A stretch of 64,000 bases of DNA from Sphingobacterium puteale (GTDB taxonomy: Bacteria; Bacteroidota; Bacteroidia; Sphingobacteriales; Sphingobacteriaceae). The stretch spans positions 1 through 64,000 of the forward strand of contig NZ_RBWS01000016.1 in assembly GCF_003627955.1 (NCBI RefSeq). The letters run 5' to 3'. The first letter of the stretch is position 1, and every line of letters starts with the position of its first letter. The notes under the pieces were generated by a model. That model was not told the DNA's origin. It saw nothing but the letters and a program-made list of their open reading frames with translations, and did not search any database. A program made the translations under genes and the position numbers. Shown piece by piece: positions 45,205 to 54,074 of the stretch.

Positions 45205-45543
45205 TTAGAATCCGCATCGTCCACTGAAACGACGTTTCCATTCCTCCCGCAAGCGCTCCCTTTCCTCTTCTGAAAGATCTTCATGGCGGCCCATATCAGG
45301 GGGGAAATTTTTACGGAACCCGCCTCTTCCCGGCTTACCAAATCCACGTCCAAATAGAATGCGTGATAGCACAAACAGGCCGAACGCCTGCCAATACGTG
45401 ATTGCCTTTAAACTGAAAATATCACACATCAATGTATTCCACAGATATTGCAACAAGGCTACCAGCAAGAAAACTCCAATGATAATGGCAACAAATACGA
45501 AAGCAAATTTACCTTTTCCCTGTCTTCTCATTCTTCTATTCAT
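45205..45543 (-). CDS. Small hypothetical membrane protein downstream of the sigma factor
   Basis: 112 aa. One clear transmembrane helix at about residues 14-30 and a second weaker one at about 47-62 (QAFGLFVLSRILFG); the C terminus is rich in G, R and E (SEEERERLREEWKRRFSGRCGF). It starts 10 bp after the sigma-factor stop, so it is co-transcribed and may restrain or respond to that sigma factor. That is inference; no anti-sigma domain is recognised. Confidence 0.68.
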   Translation of the reverse strand: MNRRMRRQGKGKFAFVFVAIIIGVFLLVALLQYLWNTLMCDIFSLKAITYWQAFGLFVLSRILFGRGFGKPGRGGFRKNFPPDMGRHEDLSEEERERLREEWKRRFSGRCGF

Positions 45544-45553
45544 AGCTTTATTT

Positions 45554-46135
45554 TTAAAATTTTAATTCTTCATACAAGTTCCGCAAACGTAAACGCAGAT
45601 GTTTTACAGCATAGCCCTTTCTGCTTATGATCGTTTTCAGATTTTCATTTTCCATGTCGGCAATCTCCTGTAAGGTTTTATCTTCAATTTCATTGAGCAT
45701 AAAAACCCGACGTTGTTTCTCGGGCAATTCTTCGAGGGCTTTCATTAATTCATCCCAGAAAATGTCTTTGAATAATTTAAGTTCAGGATTGTTCGAATCA
45801 TCGGACAGCAAAAACTGACGTATCGGGAAAGCAGTGTCAGCTTCCTCTCCATCCCCCATTAAATCATCAAGCGATTCATCTTTCTTTTTTCGGTAGCTAT
45901 CGGTAATCTTGTTTCGCGTGACAGCATACAACCATGCCCCCGCATTTTCAAGTTCGTCCATATTGGTCAAACGGCTGAATTGATACCAGACCTCCTGCAA
46001 GATATCCTCGGCATCTTCGGTCTTTTTGACCTTTCCTTTTACAAAACGCAGTAACTGCCCCCCATAAGTCTTGACGATGTCTGTAAATGATCTGGAGTTT
46101 TTTTCTGCCATATGATTTTGGTATGCAATGTCCAT
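45554..46135 (-). CDS. ECF-type sigma-70 factor
   Basis: 193 aa. Region 2 (LLRFVKGKVKKTEDAEDILQEVWYQFSRL, ENAGAWLYAVTRNKITDSYRKK) and region 4 (LPEKQRRVFMLNEIEDKTLQEIADMENENLKTIISRKGYAVKHL) are intact; regions 1 and 3 are missing, as in ECF sigmas. It directs RNA polymerase to a dedicated promoter set. Upstream is leader element copy 4; downstream is a small membrane protein in the same unit. Confidence 0.9.
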   Translation of the reverse strand: MDIAYQNHMAEKNSRSFTDIVKTYGGQLLRFVKGKVKKTEDAEDILQEVWYQFSRLTNMDELENAGAWLYAVTRNKITDSYRKKKDESLDDLMGDGEEADTAFPIRQFLLSDDSNNPELKLFKDIFWDELMKALEELPEKQRRVFMLNEIEDKTLQEIADMENENLKTIISRKGYAVKHLRLRLRNLYEELKF

Positions 46136-46180
46136 AGCTACATAGACGAACCAACAACGCTTTTACTCTAAATTATTTGC

Positions 46181-46300
46181 ATCTGTATATTTTGTTCCTG
46201 TGATACAGCTATCAGATTTATTCATCGCCTGTATGTTTTAAGCGGCATTCATAAACTAGTTTCGCTCGGTTATTCACTTTCTTTGTGATTATTCATTCAC
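46181..46300 (-). repeat. Leader element copy 4 (upstream of the sigma factor)
   Basis: Gene-sense order: micro-ORF of 8 codons (46296 to 46270, ATGAATAATCAC start), ACC-GAGC-GAAACTA-GTTT-ATGA (hairpin 46253-46267, pairing kept by two G-U pairs), the micro-ORF ATGAATGCCGCTTAA, then a stretch that aligns with copy 3 at about 83 percent over 72 bp and ends in ATATACAGATG. Here the gene start is 45 bp further on. Confidence 0.58.
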
Positions 46301-46332
46301 AATTTGTTTTTTAGCTGTGTTCCTGAACTCAT

Positions 46333-47319
46333 TTACTCATGCTTCCGCTTATCCCAGACAACCTTCCCTTTGTCTGTAATAAAGATAAAACGATAATTTG
46401 GAAAATTATGGATTAATTTTTTCCCTTCTTTTTCACCGAGTACCATAATGGACGTACTCAGGGCATTGGCTATTTCTGCCGATGGTCCATAGATTGTTAC
46501 CGAAGTCAGTCCGGTAGCTGGATATCCGGTGATGGGATTAATAATATGGGAATAACGTTTCCCATTGATTTCGACATATTTTTCATAGCTGCCTGAGGTC
46601 GCTACCGCCATTTCATTTAAGTGAAGAACCCGGACCATCTGATGTGATTTGAAGGGGTTATTCACTCCAATCTTCCAGGGCTCACCATTGGGTTGGCTGC
46701 CCCAGGTCGATAGATCTCCTGAAGCATTGACGATTCCGGCAGTGATTCCACGGGCTTTCATGATCTCCCTTCCCCGATCCGCCGCATACCCCTTTCCGAT
46801 TGAGCCAAAGCCAATCTTCATACCCGGAAGTTCCAAGAAAATAGTCGAAGCAGCACTATCCAAAACAATATGTTTATAGCCAACTTTGGCAACCGAACTT
46901 CTGATCACATCGGCAGAAGGCATCGTATCCATACTGCCATCAAACTTCCATATTTTATCTAAAGCAACAATGCTAATATCAAAGGCTCCTTGTGAATTCC
47001 GGCTGTATTGAATTGCCCTTTTGGTCAGGTCAAATACTTCGCGGTCAACTTTAATAGGTTTAATCCCTGCATTGCGGTTGACCTCCGAAATCTGCGTATA
47101 TGGACGCCACTCCGAAATCAGGTTTTCGATACGTTCAATCTCTGCAATGACTTCGACAATATGCTGGTTAGCCTGTACGCTATCCCGATCAACTAGGGTG
47201 ATCTCAAAAACAGACCCCATAAGGGTCACCTGCTTTTTGAGCTTTACCTGTGAAAAACCGTTAGCGGCGGCTATCAACCAAAATATTGAAATCAGTAGAT
47301 ACTGCTTATAATAATTCAT
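46333..47319 (-). CDS. apbE: FAD:protein FMN transferase (ApbE)
   Basis: 328 aa. Signal peptide at residues about 1-23, so it acts in the periplasm. MGSVFEITL, GFGSIGKGYAADRG and HIINPITGYP are the ApbE motifs for FAD and Mg binding. It transfers FMN from FAD to a Thr/Ser in target proteins by a phosphodiester bond. Last gene of the ankyrin-DUF2271-PepSY reductase operon; the likely target is in that operon (see 49566). Confidence 0.9.
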   Translation of the reverse strand: MNYYKQYLLISIFWLIAAANGFSQVKLKKQVTLMGSVFEITLVDRDSVQANQHIVEVIAEIERIENLISEWRPYTQISEVNRNAGIKPIKVDREVFDLTKRAIQYSRNSQGAFDISIVALDKIWKFDGSMDTMPSADVIRSSVAKVGYKHIVLDSAASTIFLELPGMKIGFGSIGKGYAADRGREIMKARGITAGIVNASGDLSTWGSQPNGEPWKIGVNNPFKSHQMVRVLHLNEMAVATSGSYEKYVEINGKRYSHIINPITGYPATGLTSVTIYGPSAEIANALSTSIMVLGEKEGKKLIHNFPNYRFIFITDKGKVVWDKRKHE

Positions 47320-47360
47320 TACACATTGTCAAAATAAATGATAGCATAAGATTGTCATGT

Positions 47361-49559
47361 TTAATAACAATCTGTCAGGATCTGTCCATTTTCTTTGTAG
47401 ACGCTGATCGATTTGCCTGCACTTGCCAGCAGTAGCTCGTTTAACGTTGCTTCGACATCCTGTTGCATACGGAGTGAACCACATAATAAGATACAACCCT
47501 GCTGTTCGAGCAATTCAACAAAATATCTACCATCCTGACGGATCAGATCCATCACGTACTGCCCCGGCTGTTCACGTGAAAAAGCCAGCTGTACATCGTT
47601 CAGTTGCCCCAGTTTTTTTTGTTTGTCGGTAAATTCCAGGTATTCTGCCGTCATTTCATTTTTTTTGCGGAAGCCTGCATAGAGTTTGACAGGTATTTTA
47701 TGCTGATTTTCCGCAATCATACCCAAAAATGGTGCTATACCGGTTCCATTTGCAATCAAGGCCACAGCAGGTGCTGCCTTTGGAAAATGAAAACTTGGAT
47801 TGACCATGACACGTGCCTCCAGAACCTGATCAGCTTTTAGTTGGTATAGAAATCCCGAACCAAAACCATCAGGAAATAGCTTGACGACTAATTGAACCAT
47901 CCCATCCTTACATCCAATGGAATAGAAACGTTCCCGTTGATCCTGCGCCGGATAGATGGCCAACAAATCTCCGGACTGTGCTTTCATTTTTCCAAGTGGC
48001 TTTAATAAAAGTGTAAAGGTACTGTTGCTCTCCGAAACAGCTGATCGGGCAATCACTTTAAATTTCTTCAATCCAACAACTTTCGAGCTGTATATCGCTG
48101 GAGCAGAAGCCAAGGCAATATTGGTATATTCACTCCAATGATGTACCCATGAAATCAGTTCATCAACACTTTTGTCATTGACCGTATGTGGGTCTATCAG
48201 TCGGGACGCCCATGCTTGCTCGCCGAGCAACTTGTCTAACGTATACGCATAAGCACAAAAATCAGGATATGCTTTCGATCCAAAACCGAGCACAGAGAAA
48301 TTAATCGTTTGCTGCTGTGGATAGGCTAAAAGCTTTCTTTCAAACTGAGTCGCATTGGAAGGCGCTGTCCCTAGACCGTAGGTGGACGTAAACAGCAAAA
48401 GATGTTTTGCTTTTGGAAAGCACTGATAGTGGTTCATCCCGAGCAAAAGTGATTTTTTACCGTCCGCCAACAGCTGTTTGTGAATCTGATTGGCAAAAAA
48501 CAAGGTACTTCCATTCTCAGTACCTACCAGAATAATAATTTCAGCGTCGGCCACCTGATACTTATTCCTGATCTTTGTTCGTGTACGTTTGAAGGTAATG
48601 ACAAAACCTGTATAAATAAAAAACACAATATTCAATGATGCAAGCCCCAAAATGATGGCCCATATCATATTGGTCTTACCCGTGTGAAGATCGAGCGAAA
48701 ATTGTTCTGCAAGTGCAGTAAAGGGATACTTGACTTCTTTATGTACAGCACCGTTCAATTGATTTACTGTCAACTCCCGGTCTTTCAGTTTGAGGATATA
48801 ATACTCGTCAGGATCTCCTTCCATAAAAGGAAACTCTACCTTCACGACATCGTTAAGTTTCGTTTTCTTGAAGATCGGAAAATCGGATATCGTCCGTTCC
48901 TCGGTCTCATTTTCCTTTACTGGATATTCAACTGTTTGGTTTGTCTTCTTCAACAGTTCGATTCGGACCATAAATAAATAGGTCCCCGTCAAAGCCAAAA
49001 TTAAAATGGGTATCAGAAACAACCGCCCTGAAACAACATGAAAATATTGTGCGAAGAAATCCCGATTGATCTTGGCAAAGAAATGTCGAACGCCTTGTTG
49101 ACGTTTGATAATCAGCACCAAACCTGAGATTGTAATCAAAAATAGCAGAAAAGAAGCGATGCCAATAATAATTCGGCCTGTCACCTTTAAGAATAAGGAA
49201 CGATGCAGGGCCGTAGTCCATTGAACAAACTGTGTTTTGTTCTTTTGCGCACCCAGATATTTGCCGGTTTGCGGGTCAATATATCCTTTTACAGTATTTC
49301 CCTCAGCATCTATGGCATCAATGCTCACAAATTCATTGTGGTCAACCGAAATTTCAATAATTTCGGGATAAACCTTTCGCAGACCAGTAATAGTCTGCGA
49401 AAGATCCAAAGAATCTATATTTTCTATTCGATAGGGTGGTATTTTTTCATTGACGGCGTCAATGGCTAAAATTACTCCCGTGACCGATAATAAAAGTAAA
49501 AAAACAGAAGAAACAAGAGCTAAGGCTAAATGTGCATACCTCCAGACAGATACCAACAT
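47361..49559 (-). CDS. PepSY-TM / flavodoxin / FNR fusion reductase
   Basis: 732 aa multi-domain protein. N-terminal PepSY-associated membrane region with four helices (about residues 8-35, 128-155, 180-205, 300-325) and a periplasmic PepSY part; then a cytoplasmic flavodoxin domain (about 340-470; VGTENGSTLFFANQI, FTSTYGLGTAPSNA) and an FAD/NADPH reductase domain (about 490-732; ERFYSIG, ANGTGIAPFLGM, CGSLRMQQDV). It carries electrons from NADPH through FAD and FMN across the inner membrane, the layout of cytochrome-P450-reductase-like ferric reductases. Confidence 0.88.
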   Translation of the reverse strand: MLVSVWRYAHLALALVSSVFLLLLSVTGVILAIDAVNEKIPPYRIENIDSLDLSQTITGLRKVYPEIIEISVDHNEFVSIDAIDAEGNTVKGYIDPQTGKYLGAQKNKTQFVQWTTALHRSLFLKVTGRIIIGIASFLLFLITISGLVLIIKRQQGVRHFFAKINRDFFAQYFHVVSGRLFLIPILILALTGTYLFMVRIELLKKTNQTVEYPVKENETEERTISDFPIFKKTKLNDVVKVEFPFMEGDPDEYYILKLKDRELTVNQLNGAVHKEVKYPFTALAEQFSLDLHTGKTNMIWAIILGLASLNIVFFIYTGFVITFKRTRTKIRNKYQVADAEIIILVGTENGSTLFFANQIHKQLLADGKKSLLLGMNHYQCFPKAKHLLLFTSTYGLGTAPSNATQFERKLLAYPQQQTINFSVLGFGSKAYPDFCAYAYTLDKLLGEQAWASRLIDPHTVNDKSVDELISWVHHWSEYTNIALASAPAIYSSKVVGLKKFKVIARSAVSESNSTFTLLLKPLGKMKAQSGDLLAIYPAQDQRERFYSIGCKDGMVQLVVKLFPDGFGSGFLYQLKADQVLEARVMVNPSFHFPKAAPAVALIANGTGIAPFLGMIAENQHKIPVKLYAGFRKKNEMTAEYLEFTDKQKKLGQLNDVQLAFSREQPGQYVMDLIRQDGRYFVELLEQQGCILLCGSLRMQQDVEATLNELLLASAGKSISVYKENGQILTDCY

Positions 49560-49565
49560 TTTTTC

Positions 49566-50051
49566 TTATTGTACTTTATTTAATTTGACAAGCTTAATGT
49601 ATCCCTTACCATTCGCTTTTTCAGTGATCGCCTCTTTTGTTAATGGGATTTCTACATCTGTGGTATGATATTTCTGTTCTTCGACAGCAGATTCAAAGCG
49701 AAGTTTATACCCTTTGTTGAATTTAGACTCGTCTATTTCCAATGTACGCATCGCACGATCGCCTCCACCAACGGAAGCACCGGTCACTGCACTCAGCTTT
49801 TCTTTGGTTTTAGCCTGAAATTTATACCATTCTTTCAATGTATTATACCATTGTTTATCCGGCCCCAATACGGAAAGTGTTTTTTCGTACGCTCCCTTCG
49901 GGTTTATGAGTGAAATAACGACATAGGCTCCCTCTCCTTGATAGGCGTTCATCTGGATCATACATTTATACTTACCTGTTTGGGCAAATGTGCTGACAGA
50001 AACTGCAGAAAACAAAAGTGTGGTCAGTGCGATCTTAATTATAGTATTCAT
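49566..50051 (-). CDS. DUF2271 periplasmic protein, probable flavinylation target
   Basis: 161 aa. Signal peptide at residues 1-23 (TFA-Q). The body matches DUF2271 (YVVISLINPKGAYEKTLSVLGPDKQWYNTLKEWY). The stretch SAVTGAS with T90 resembles the S/D-G-A-T-type ApbE target motif. DUF2271, PepSY reductases and ApbE are recalled to co-occur in flavin-based extracytosolic electron transfer. It starts 4 bp after the ankyrin gene and ends 6 bp before the reductase gene. Confidence 0.78.
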   Translation of the reverse strand: MNTIIKIALTTLLFSAVSVSTFAQTGKYKCMIQMNAYQGEGAYVVISLINPKGAYEKTLSVLGPDKQWYNTLKEWYKFQAKTKEKLSAVTGASVGGGDRAMRTLEIDESKFNKGYKLRFESAVEEQKYHTTDVEIPLTKEAITEKANGKGYIKLVKLNKVQ

Positions 50052-50055
50052 CTTA

Positions 50056-51567
50056 TTATTTTAAAAAGTCCAACTGTACATTTCCTTTTGACAAAAAGTC
50101 ATTTTCTTTGGCCAAATCGTATGCGGTTTCATCAAATTCGGTTTTCAGTTCTTTTTTTGCTCCCAAAGCGACCAATGTTTTCAATAATGAATCGTCTTTG
50201 GCAATCAAAGCTGCTTTATGTAGTGCTGTGGTTCCTTCTTTATCCTGAGCATTGATATCTACCCCCAGTTCACTTGCTTTCTGAATGAGGTTTGTGCTTT
50301 CTTTAGCAACGGCAAGATGATAGAGTGTGCTACCGTTTTTCTGTGGTGCGACCACATCCAGTCCACCCGCTTTAAGCACAGCTAACTTTTCTTTAAAATC
50401 ATCTACCTGTGGGCTATTGGATTGCGTAGCCTGTTGCGGACGTCCACTCTGCGGAGCCTCCCTAAAAGAATTGAACCAGTAAACAGCTAAGTTGTTACCA
50501 TCCTTGTCCAATAATTTGGCATCCGCACCGTTTTTAATCAAGAGTGCTGCGATCTCAGCTGTACCATTACCCACCGCCTTGGTCAATGCAGATTCACCTT
50601 TTTCATTCACAGCATTCACATTCTTTGCTTTGGAAAGTAGCAATTCCACTAATTTTGCGTCTTTGCCATTCGCCGCAACCATAAGCGCTGTATTGCCTTC
50701 ATTATCCGCTTTTGCAACATCAACTCCCTTATTTAAAAAGTAATCGATCACCGCCATATCTGGACGGCGTACAAGCGTGTGTAATAAAGTCGCACCGTCT
50801 TTATTGATATATTTAGGGTCCAATTTAAGTTTCTCCACCAAATAAGTATAAGTCTCCAGTCCATTTGATGCTTGTCTAGATCCCTGTGTAGCAAAAAACA
50901 ACGCATTGTTTGTCGGTTTTACACCACGGTCGATAAACTTTTCGACCAACGGCATGTTACCTAATTTCGCCGCATAATCTGTTATTGTACGTCCATATTC
51001 ATCTTTATCTTGTATAGAAAGTCCTTTTTTGGTAAAGTAATCTGTCAATGCAAGATCTTTATCCGCAGAAGCAGCCAGCATCATTAACGTAGCTCCACCT
51101 TCATATTTTTGTTTTGGGTCTACACCAGCTTTAAATAAAGCATCATAAACAGCGGTATTGGTATTTCCTGTCGACGCAGCATAGGCGACGATCGGGTAGC
51201 CATGGCTATCCTGGTAATTGACATCGGAACCTTTTGCAATGAGATAATCCACCAACTCAGCATTACCACTTGAAGCAGCCCAATGCAGATAACTCCGGCT
51301 ATGGTGGGTTTTCTTCGTTACACTATTTCCTTCTTGCTCAATCATGAATTTGACAACATCTGTCGGAGCTGCATTTAAAATAGCCATCGTTACGGGATCA
51401 AAAGATGCCGCATTCGGTTGTGAAGGGCTATTTCCTTTTGTAATTTCCTCCTTAACTATAGCCAAAGTAGGTTTACCTTTCCAAAACTCACCATTCATCA
51501 AAGAATTTGTCTGTGCTTGTGCGTAAGATACCGCTAAAAGTAAAGCTGCTAAAAGTGTCTTTTTCAT
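50056..51567 (-). CDS. Secreted ankyrin-repeat protein
   Basis: About 503 aa from the ATG at 51567 (MKKTLLAALLLAVSYAQAQ, signal peptide). The frame is open to 51609, but the signal peptide marks the start. Many ankyrin repeats follow (RSYLHWAASSGNAELVDYLIAKGSDVNYQDSHG, NEGNTALMVAANGKDAKLVELLLSKAKNVNAVNEKG and others), ending with a short KELKTEFDETAYDLA unit. It is a periplasmic protein-binding scaffold, first in the flavin operon, possibly holding the complex together. Confidence 0.82.
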   Translation of the reverse strand: MKKTLLAALLLAVSYAQAQTNSLMNGEFWKGKPTLAIVKEEITKGNSPSQPNAASFDPVTMAILNAAPTDVVKFMIEQEGNSVTKKTHHSRSYLHWAASSGNAELVDYLIAKGSDVNYQDSHGYPIVAYAASTGNTNTAVYDALFKAGVDPKQKYEGGATLMMLAASADKDLALTDYFTKKGLSIQDKDEYGRTITDYAAKLGNMPLVEKFIDRGVKPTNNALFFATQGSRQASNGLETYTYLVEKLKLDPKYINKDGATLLHTLVRRPDMAVIDYFLNKGVDVAKADNEGNTALMVAANGKDAKLVELLLSKAKNVNAVNEKGESALTKAVGNGTAEIAALLIKNGADAKLLDKDGNNLAVYWFNSFREAPQSGRPQQATQSNSPQVDDFKEKLAVLKAGGLDVVAPQKNGSTLYHLAVAKESTNLIQKASELGVDINAQDKEGTTALHKAALIAKDDSLLKTLVALGAKKELKTEFDETAYDLAKENDFLSKGNVQLDFLK

Positions 51568-51875
51568 TAGAAACGTATTTTTTATTGATAATGAAGTCAT
51601 CATGAACAATAGCTATTCCCGCTAGCTGTTTGTGAATATCGGATGGCTCTTGCTAACCTCAGCTAAATGCTATTATTAAACCGAAGAACCAACCTCTTAT
51701 TTAAATTAATTCTAAATTACTGCAAATCTATAAAATATTCCGGTACTAAAAAATTAATACGGGTTAAATTTCCCCATCGTATACCTCTTTAGGCTTTTTT
51801 TCCAAACCCGACAAGCCCAACTTGCAAATCCAACAAAATTATCTTAGTTTAAGCTAACACTAAGGAAGCAACAGA
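51568..51875. promoter_or_regulatory. Intergenic region between divergent ankyrin and hydrolase genes
   Basis: 308 bases. AGCTA-N7-TAGCT (51611-51627) is a perfect 5-bp hairpin in the ankyrin leader. It lacks the GAGC core of the leader family at 22037/28114/33805/46181. No TAnnTTTG box was found on either strand, and no other feature is evident. Confidence 0.35.
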
Positions 51876-52823
51876 ATGAATACGGTATCGTCCAATCTTT
51901 TTCCAATAAGTTCTTTTGAGGGTAAACCAAGCCATAAACTCTTCTATAATATATTTAAACCTGAGAATCAAAAGGTACGAGGGACAATATTGATTGTTCA
52001 TGGGATGCAGGAACATAGTGGCCGGTATCAAATGCTTGCCGATCATCTGGCTAACCGTGGTTTTGCTGTACTCACCTATGATCAGCTGGGACATGGGAAA
52101 ACGGCCTTGAATGCGAATGGATTAGGTTATTTTCAAGAATCTGATCCAGCGGAACAACTCGTGCAGGATGCGCTAACAATGAGCACTTTATTGCAACAAA
52201 GCTATCCCGATCAACCGCATTTTATTTTAGGGCATTCCATGGGATCTTTTGTTACCCGTTGCGCCTTACAAGAAGCAGGAGATCGTTTTAAAGGGGCAAT
52301 AATCGTTGGGACGGGCGCGCGACAAAAGGGATCCACCGCTTTTCGTATGCTGTTGGCAGTTCTCAACTCCTTTGCACCTAAAAAACGAAGCCGATTGATT
52401 AACAGCATATTTGATCAGCGTAATAATGCCGGATTTAAAAATGAGCCCAATCAAAATAACTGCAATTGGCTGAGTGTCAACAAAGCGAATCGAATTGCTT
52501 TTATCGAAGATTCGCTATGTGGTGGCTTATTTACCAACAATGGCTTTTATACGGTATTGAGTCTATCGCTACGTGCGACAGACAATAAGCTGACAAAAGG
52601 TATTCCGAAAAATTTGCCCTTATTATTTATTAGCGGACAAGATGACCCTATTGGCGATTTTGGGAAGGGAGTGGAACAGGCGGCCACTCAGCTGCGCTCG
52701 CAGGGACAGACGGATATTACCATCAAACTGTACAAAGGAATGCGCCACGAAATACTCAACGAGGATTGCAGAGAAGATGTTTTTAAATGCATTGATCAAT
52801 GGCTTGACCAGCATTTACATTAA
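51876..52823 (+). CDS. Alpha/beta hydrolase (monoacylglycerol lipase-like)
   Basis: 315 aa. ILIVHGMQEHSGRYQMLADHLANRGF and YDQLGHGKT are the lysophospholipase/MGL family opening; the nucleophile elbow is GHSMG with S121, and the catalytic His is in GMRHEILNE. It probably cleaves monoacylglycerols or lysophospholipids. There is no signal peptide. It stands alone on the plus strand. Confidence 0.85.
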   Translation: MNTVSSNLFPISSFEGKPSHKLFYNIFKPENQKVRGTILIVHGMQEHSGRYQMLADHLANRGFAVLTYDQLGHGKTALNANGLGYFQESDPAEQLVQDALTMSTLLQQSYPDQPHFILGHSMGSFVTRCALQEAGDRFKGAIIVGTGARQKGSTAFRMLLAVLNSFAPKKRSRLINSIFDQRNNAGFKNEPNQNNCNWLSVNKANRIAFIEDSLCGGLFTNNGFYTVLSLSLRATDNKLTKGIPKNLPLLFISGQDDPIGDFGKGVEQAATQLRSQGQTDITIKLYKGMRHEILNEDCREDVFKCIDQWLDQHLH

Positions 52824-52932
52824 TTGTGGCCTAAGTATTTGGGCTAAGCCATTACTGTAGCTCCACGGATTTCTAGTAGAGAGGAAATACATTAGCAATA
52901 TTAATCCTATTTCCTTCAAATGTCAATAAGAA

Positions 52933-54024
52933 CTATTTAAAGACAGGGGCGATCTTTTCCACAACACTACTTGTTGCTCCTTCAATCATTGGCCAGTCCT
53001 CTTTCCATATTACCCTATCCAATAATAACATGCGGCGATTTCCCCCTGTAGAAACACGGGGCCGCTTGGGGTCCATGGCGTGATAAAGTAGCCAGTCATT
53101 GCCCTGCTCGTCGCTTATAATCCGGGAGGTATGCCCCGTGCCCACAAATTTATCATTCCCTTTCAGCAATAATGTTCCACTTCCCCTTTGTCTCAAATCA
53201 CGGCCTTCCTGATCCAAGTAAGGGCCCTTCAAAGTTTTTGATCGGCCAACGAGGACATGGTAAGTACTTTTTTCGCCTTCACAACAGGAGCCCTTTGAGC
53301 CGATAAAGTAATAATAACCTTTTCTTTTGTGGATTACCACAGCTTCAAAATCACCGGCTGCAACCTTAAATTTCTTGTTAAGATCGGGTACCTGCATACC
53401 ATTGTCATCCAAAGGTACACCATAGGTCCCCTGCGCAGCGGTATCGCTAAAACTTCCCCAGAAGAGGTAGTTCTGGTTATTTACCCTGAAAAAATAGGGG
53501 TCTATCGAATTGGGGACATCGATCGATTTACTATCGAACAGTTTGCCCTGATCCAAAAATGGTCCTTCGGGTTTGTCCGCTACTGCCACCCCAATACCGG
53601 GATTAGGATCGCCCCAGGTGGAGTAAGCATAGTACATCATATATTTCCCGTTCAATAACACTACATCCGGCGCCCAAATCCCACCTTCCGGCTTCCAGTT
53701 TGGCTTGACTGAAAATGCCGTCCCTATCCAGGTCCAATGCACCAGATCTTTTGACTGCAAAATAGAAACTAAACGCTGCCCCTTACCATCCCCCCAATTG
53801 TCAGCTGTTCCATAAGCATAAAATAACTTATTCTGTGGATTACGTATAACTGTAGGGTCTGCAAGTATCGGTTCAAAGACAGGATTTATGTAAATCTTGT
53901 TTTTAACGGAGGACCGCATGGTCTGAACAGTTTGTGTGACTGAACCTGAAGAACTTCTACATGAGTTCAACAGGCACAGGCACAAAACTCCACTCCAATA
54001 TTTTAATGAGGTCGACTGCAGCAT
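52933..54024 (-). CDS. Glycoside hydrolase family 43 lipoprotein
   Basis: 363 aa. Lipobox LNSC with C22 acylated. Five-blade propeller with the three GH43 acids: base D56 (ILADPTVI), the pKa-modulating Asp in NSIDPYFF and the acid Glu in AAGDFEAVVI. An inverting arabinofuranosidase, arabinanase or galactosidase; the exact activity is uncertain. Last of four genes on the minus strand with GH2, GH127-like and mutarotase, 50 bp after GH2. Confidence 0.87.
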   Translation of the reverse strand: MLQSTSLKYWSGVLCLCLLNSCRSSSGSVTQTVQTMRSSVKNKIYINPVFEPILADPTVIRNPQNKLFYAYGTADNWGDGKGQRLVSILQSKDLVHWTWIGTAFSVKPNWKPEGGIWAPDVVLLNGKYMMYYAYSTWGDPNPGIGVAVADKPEGPFLDQGKLFDSKSIDVPNSIDPYFFRVNNQNYLFWGSFSDTAAQGTYGVPLDDNGMQVPDLNKKFKVAAGDFEAVVIHKRKGYYYFIGSKGSCCEGEKSTYHVLVGRSKTLKGPYLDQEGRDLRQRGSGTLLLKGNDKFVGTGHTSRIISDEQGNDWLLYHAMDPKRPRVSTGGNRRMLLLDRVIWKEDWPMIEGATSSVVEKIAPVFK

Positions 54025-54074
54025 TTCATCAATTTTATGTTATCCCGATTTCCATTCATTGCGTCCATTTAATA

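Noticed and set aside
28114..46300. Leader family as NiCo (czcD) riboswitch
   Set aside because: The four-stem architecture and conserved purine-rich loops of that riboswitch are not present; only a short hairpin is shared.
51568..51660. Ankyrin-gene leader as a fifth member of the leader family
   Set aside because: The AGCTA/TAGCT hairpin differs in sequence and is not followed directly by ATGA; similarity is too weak.
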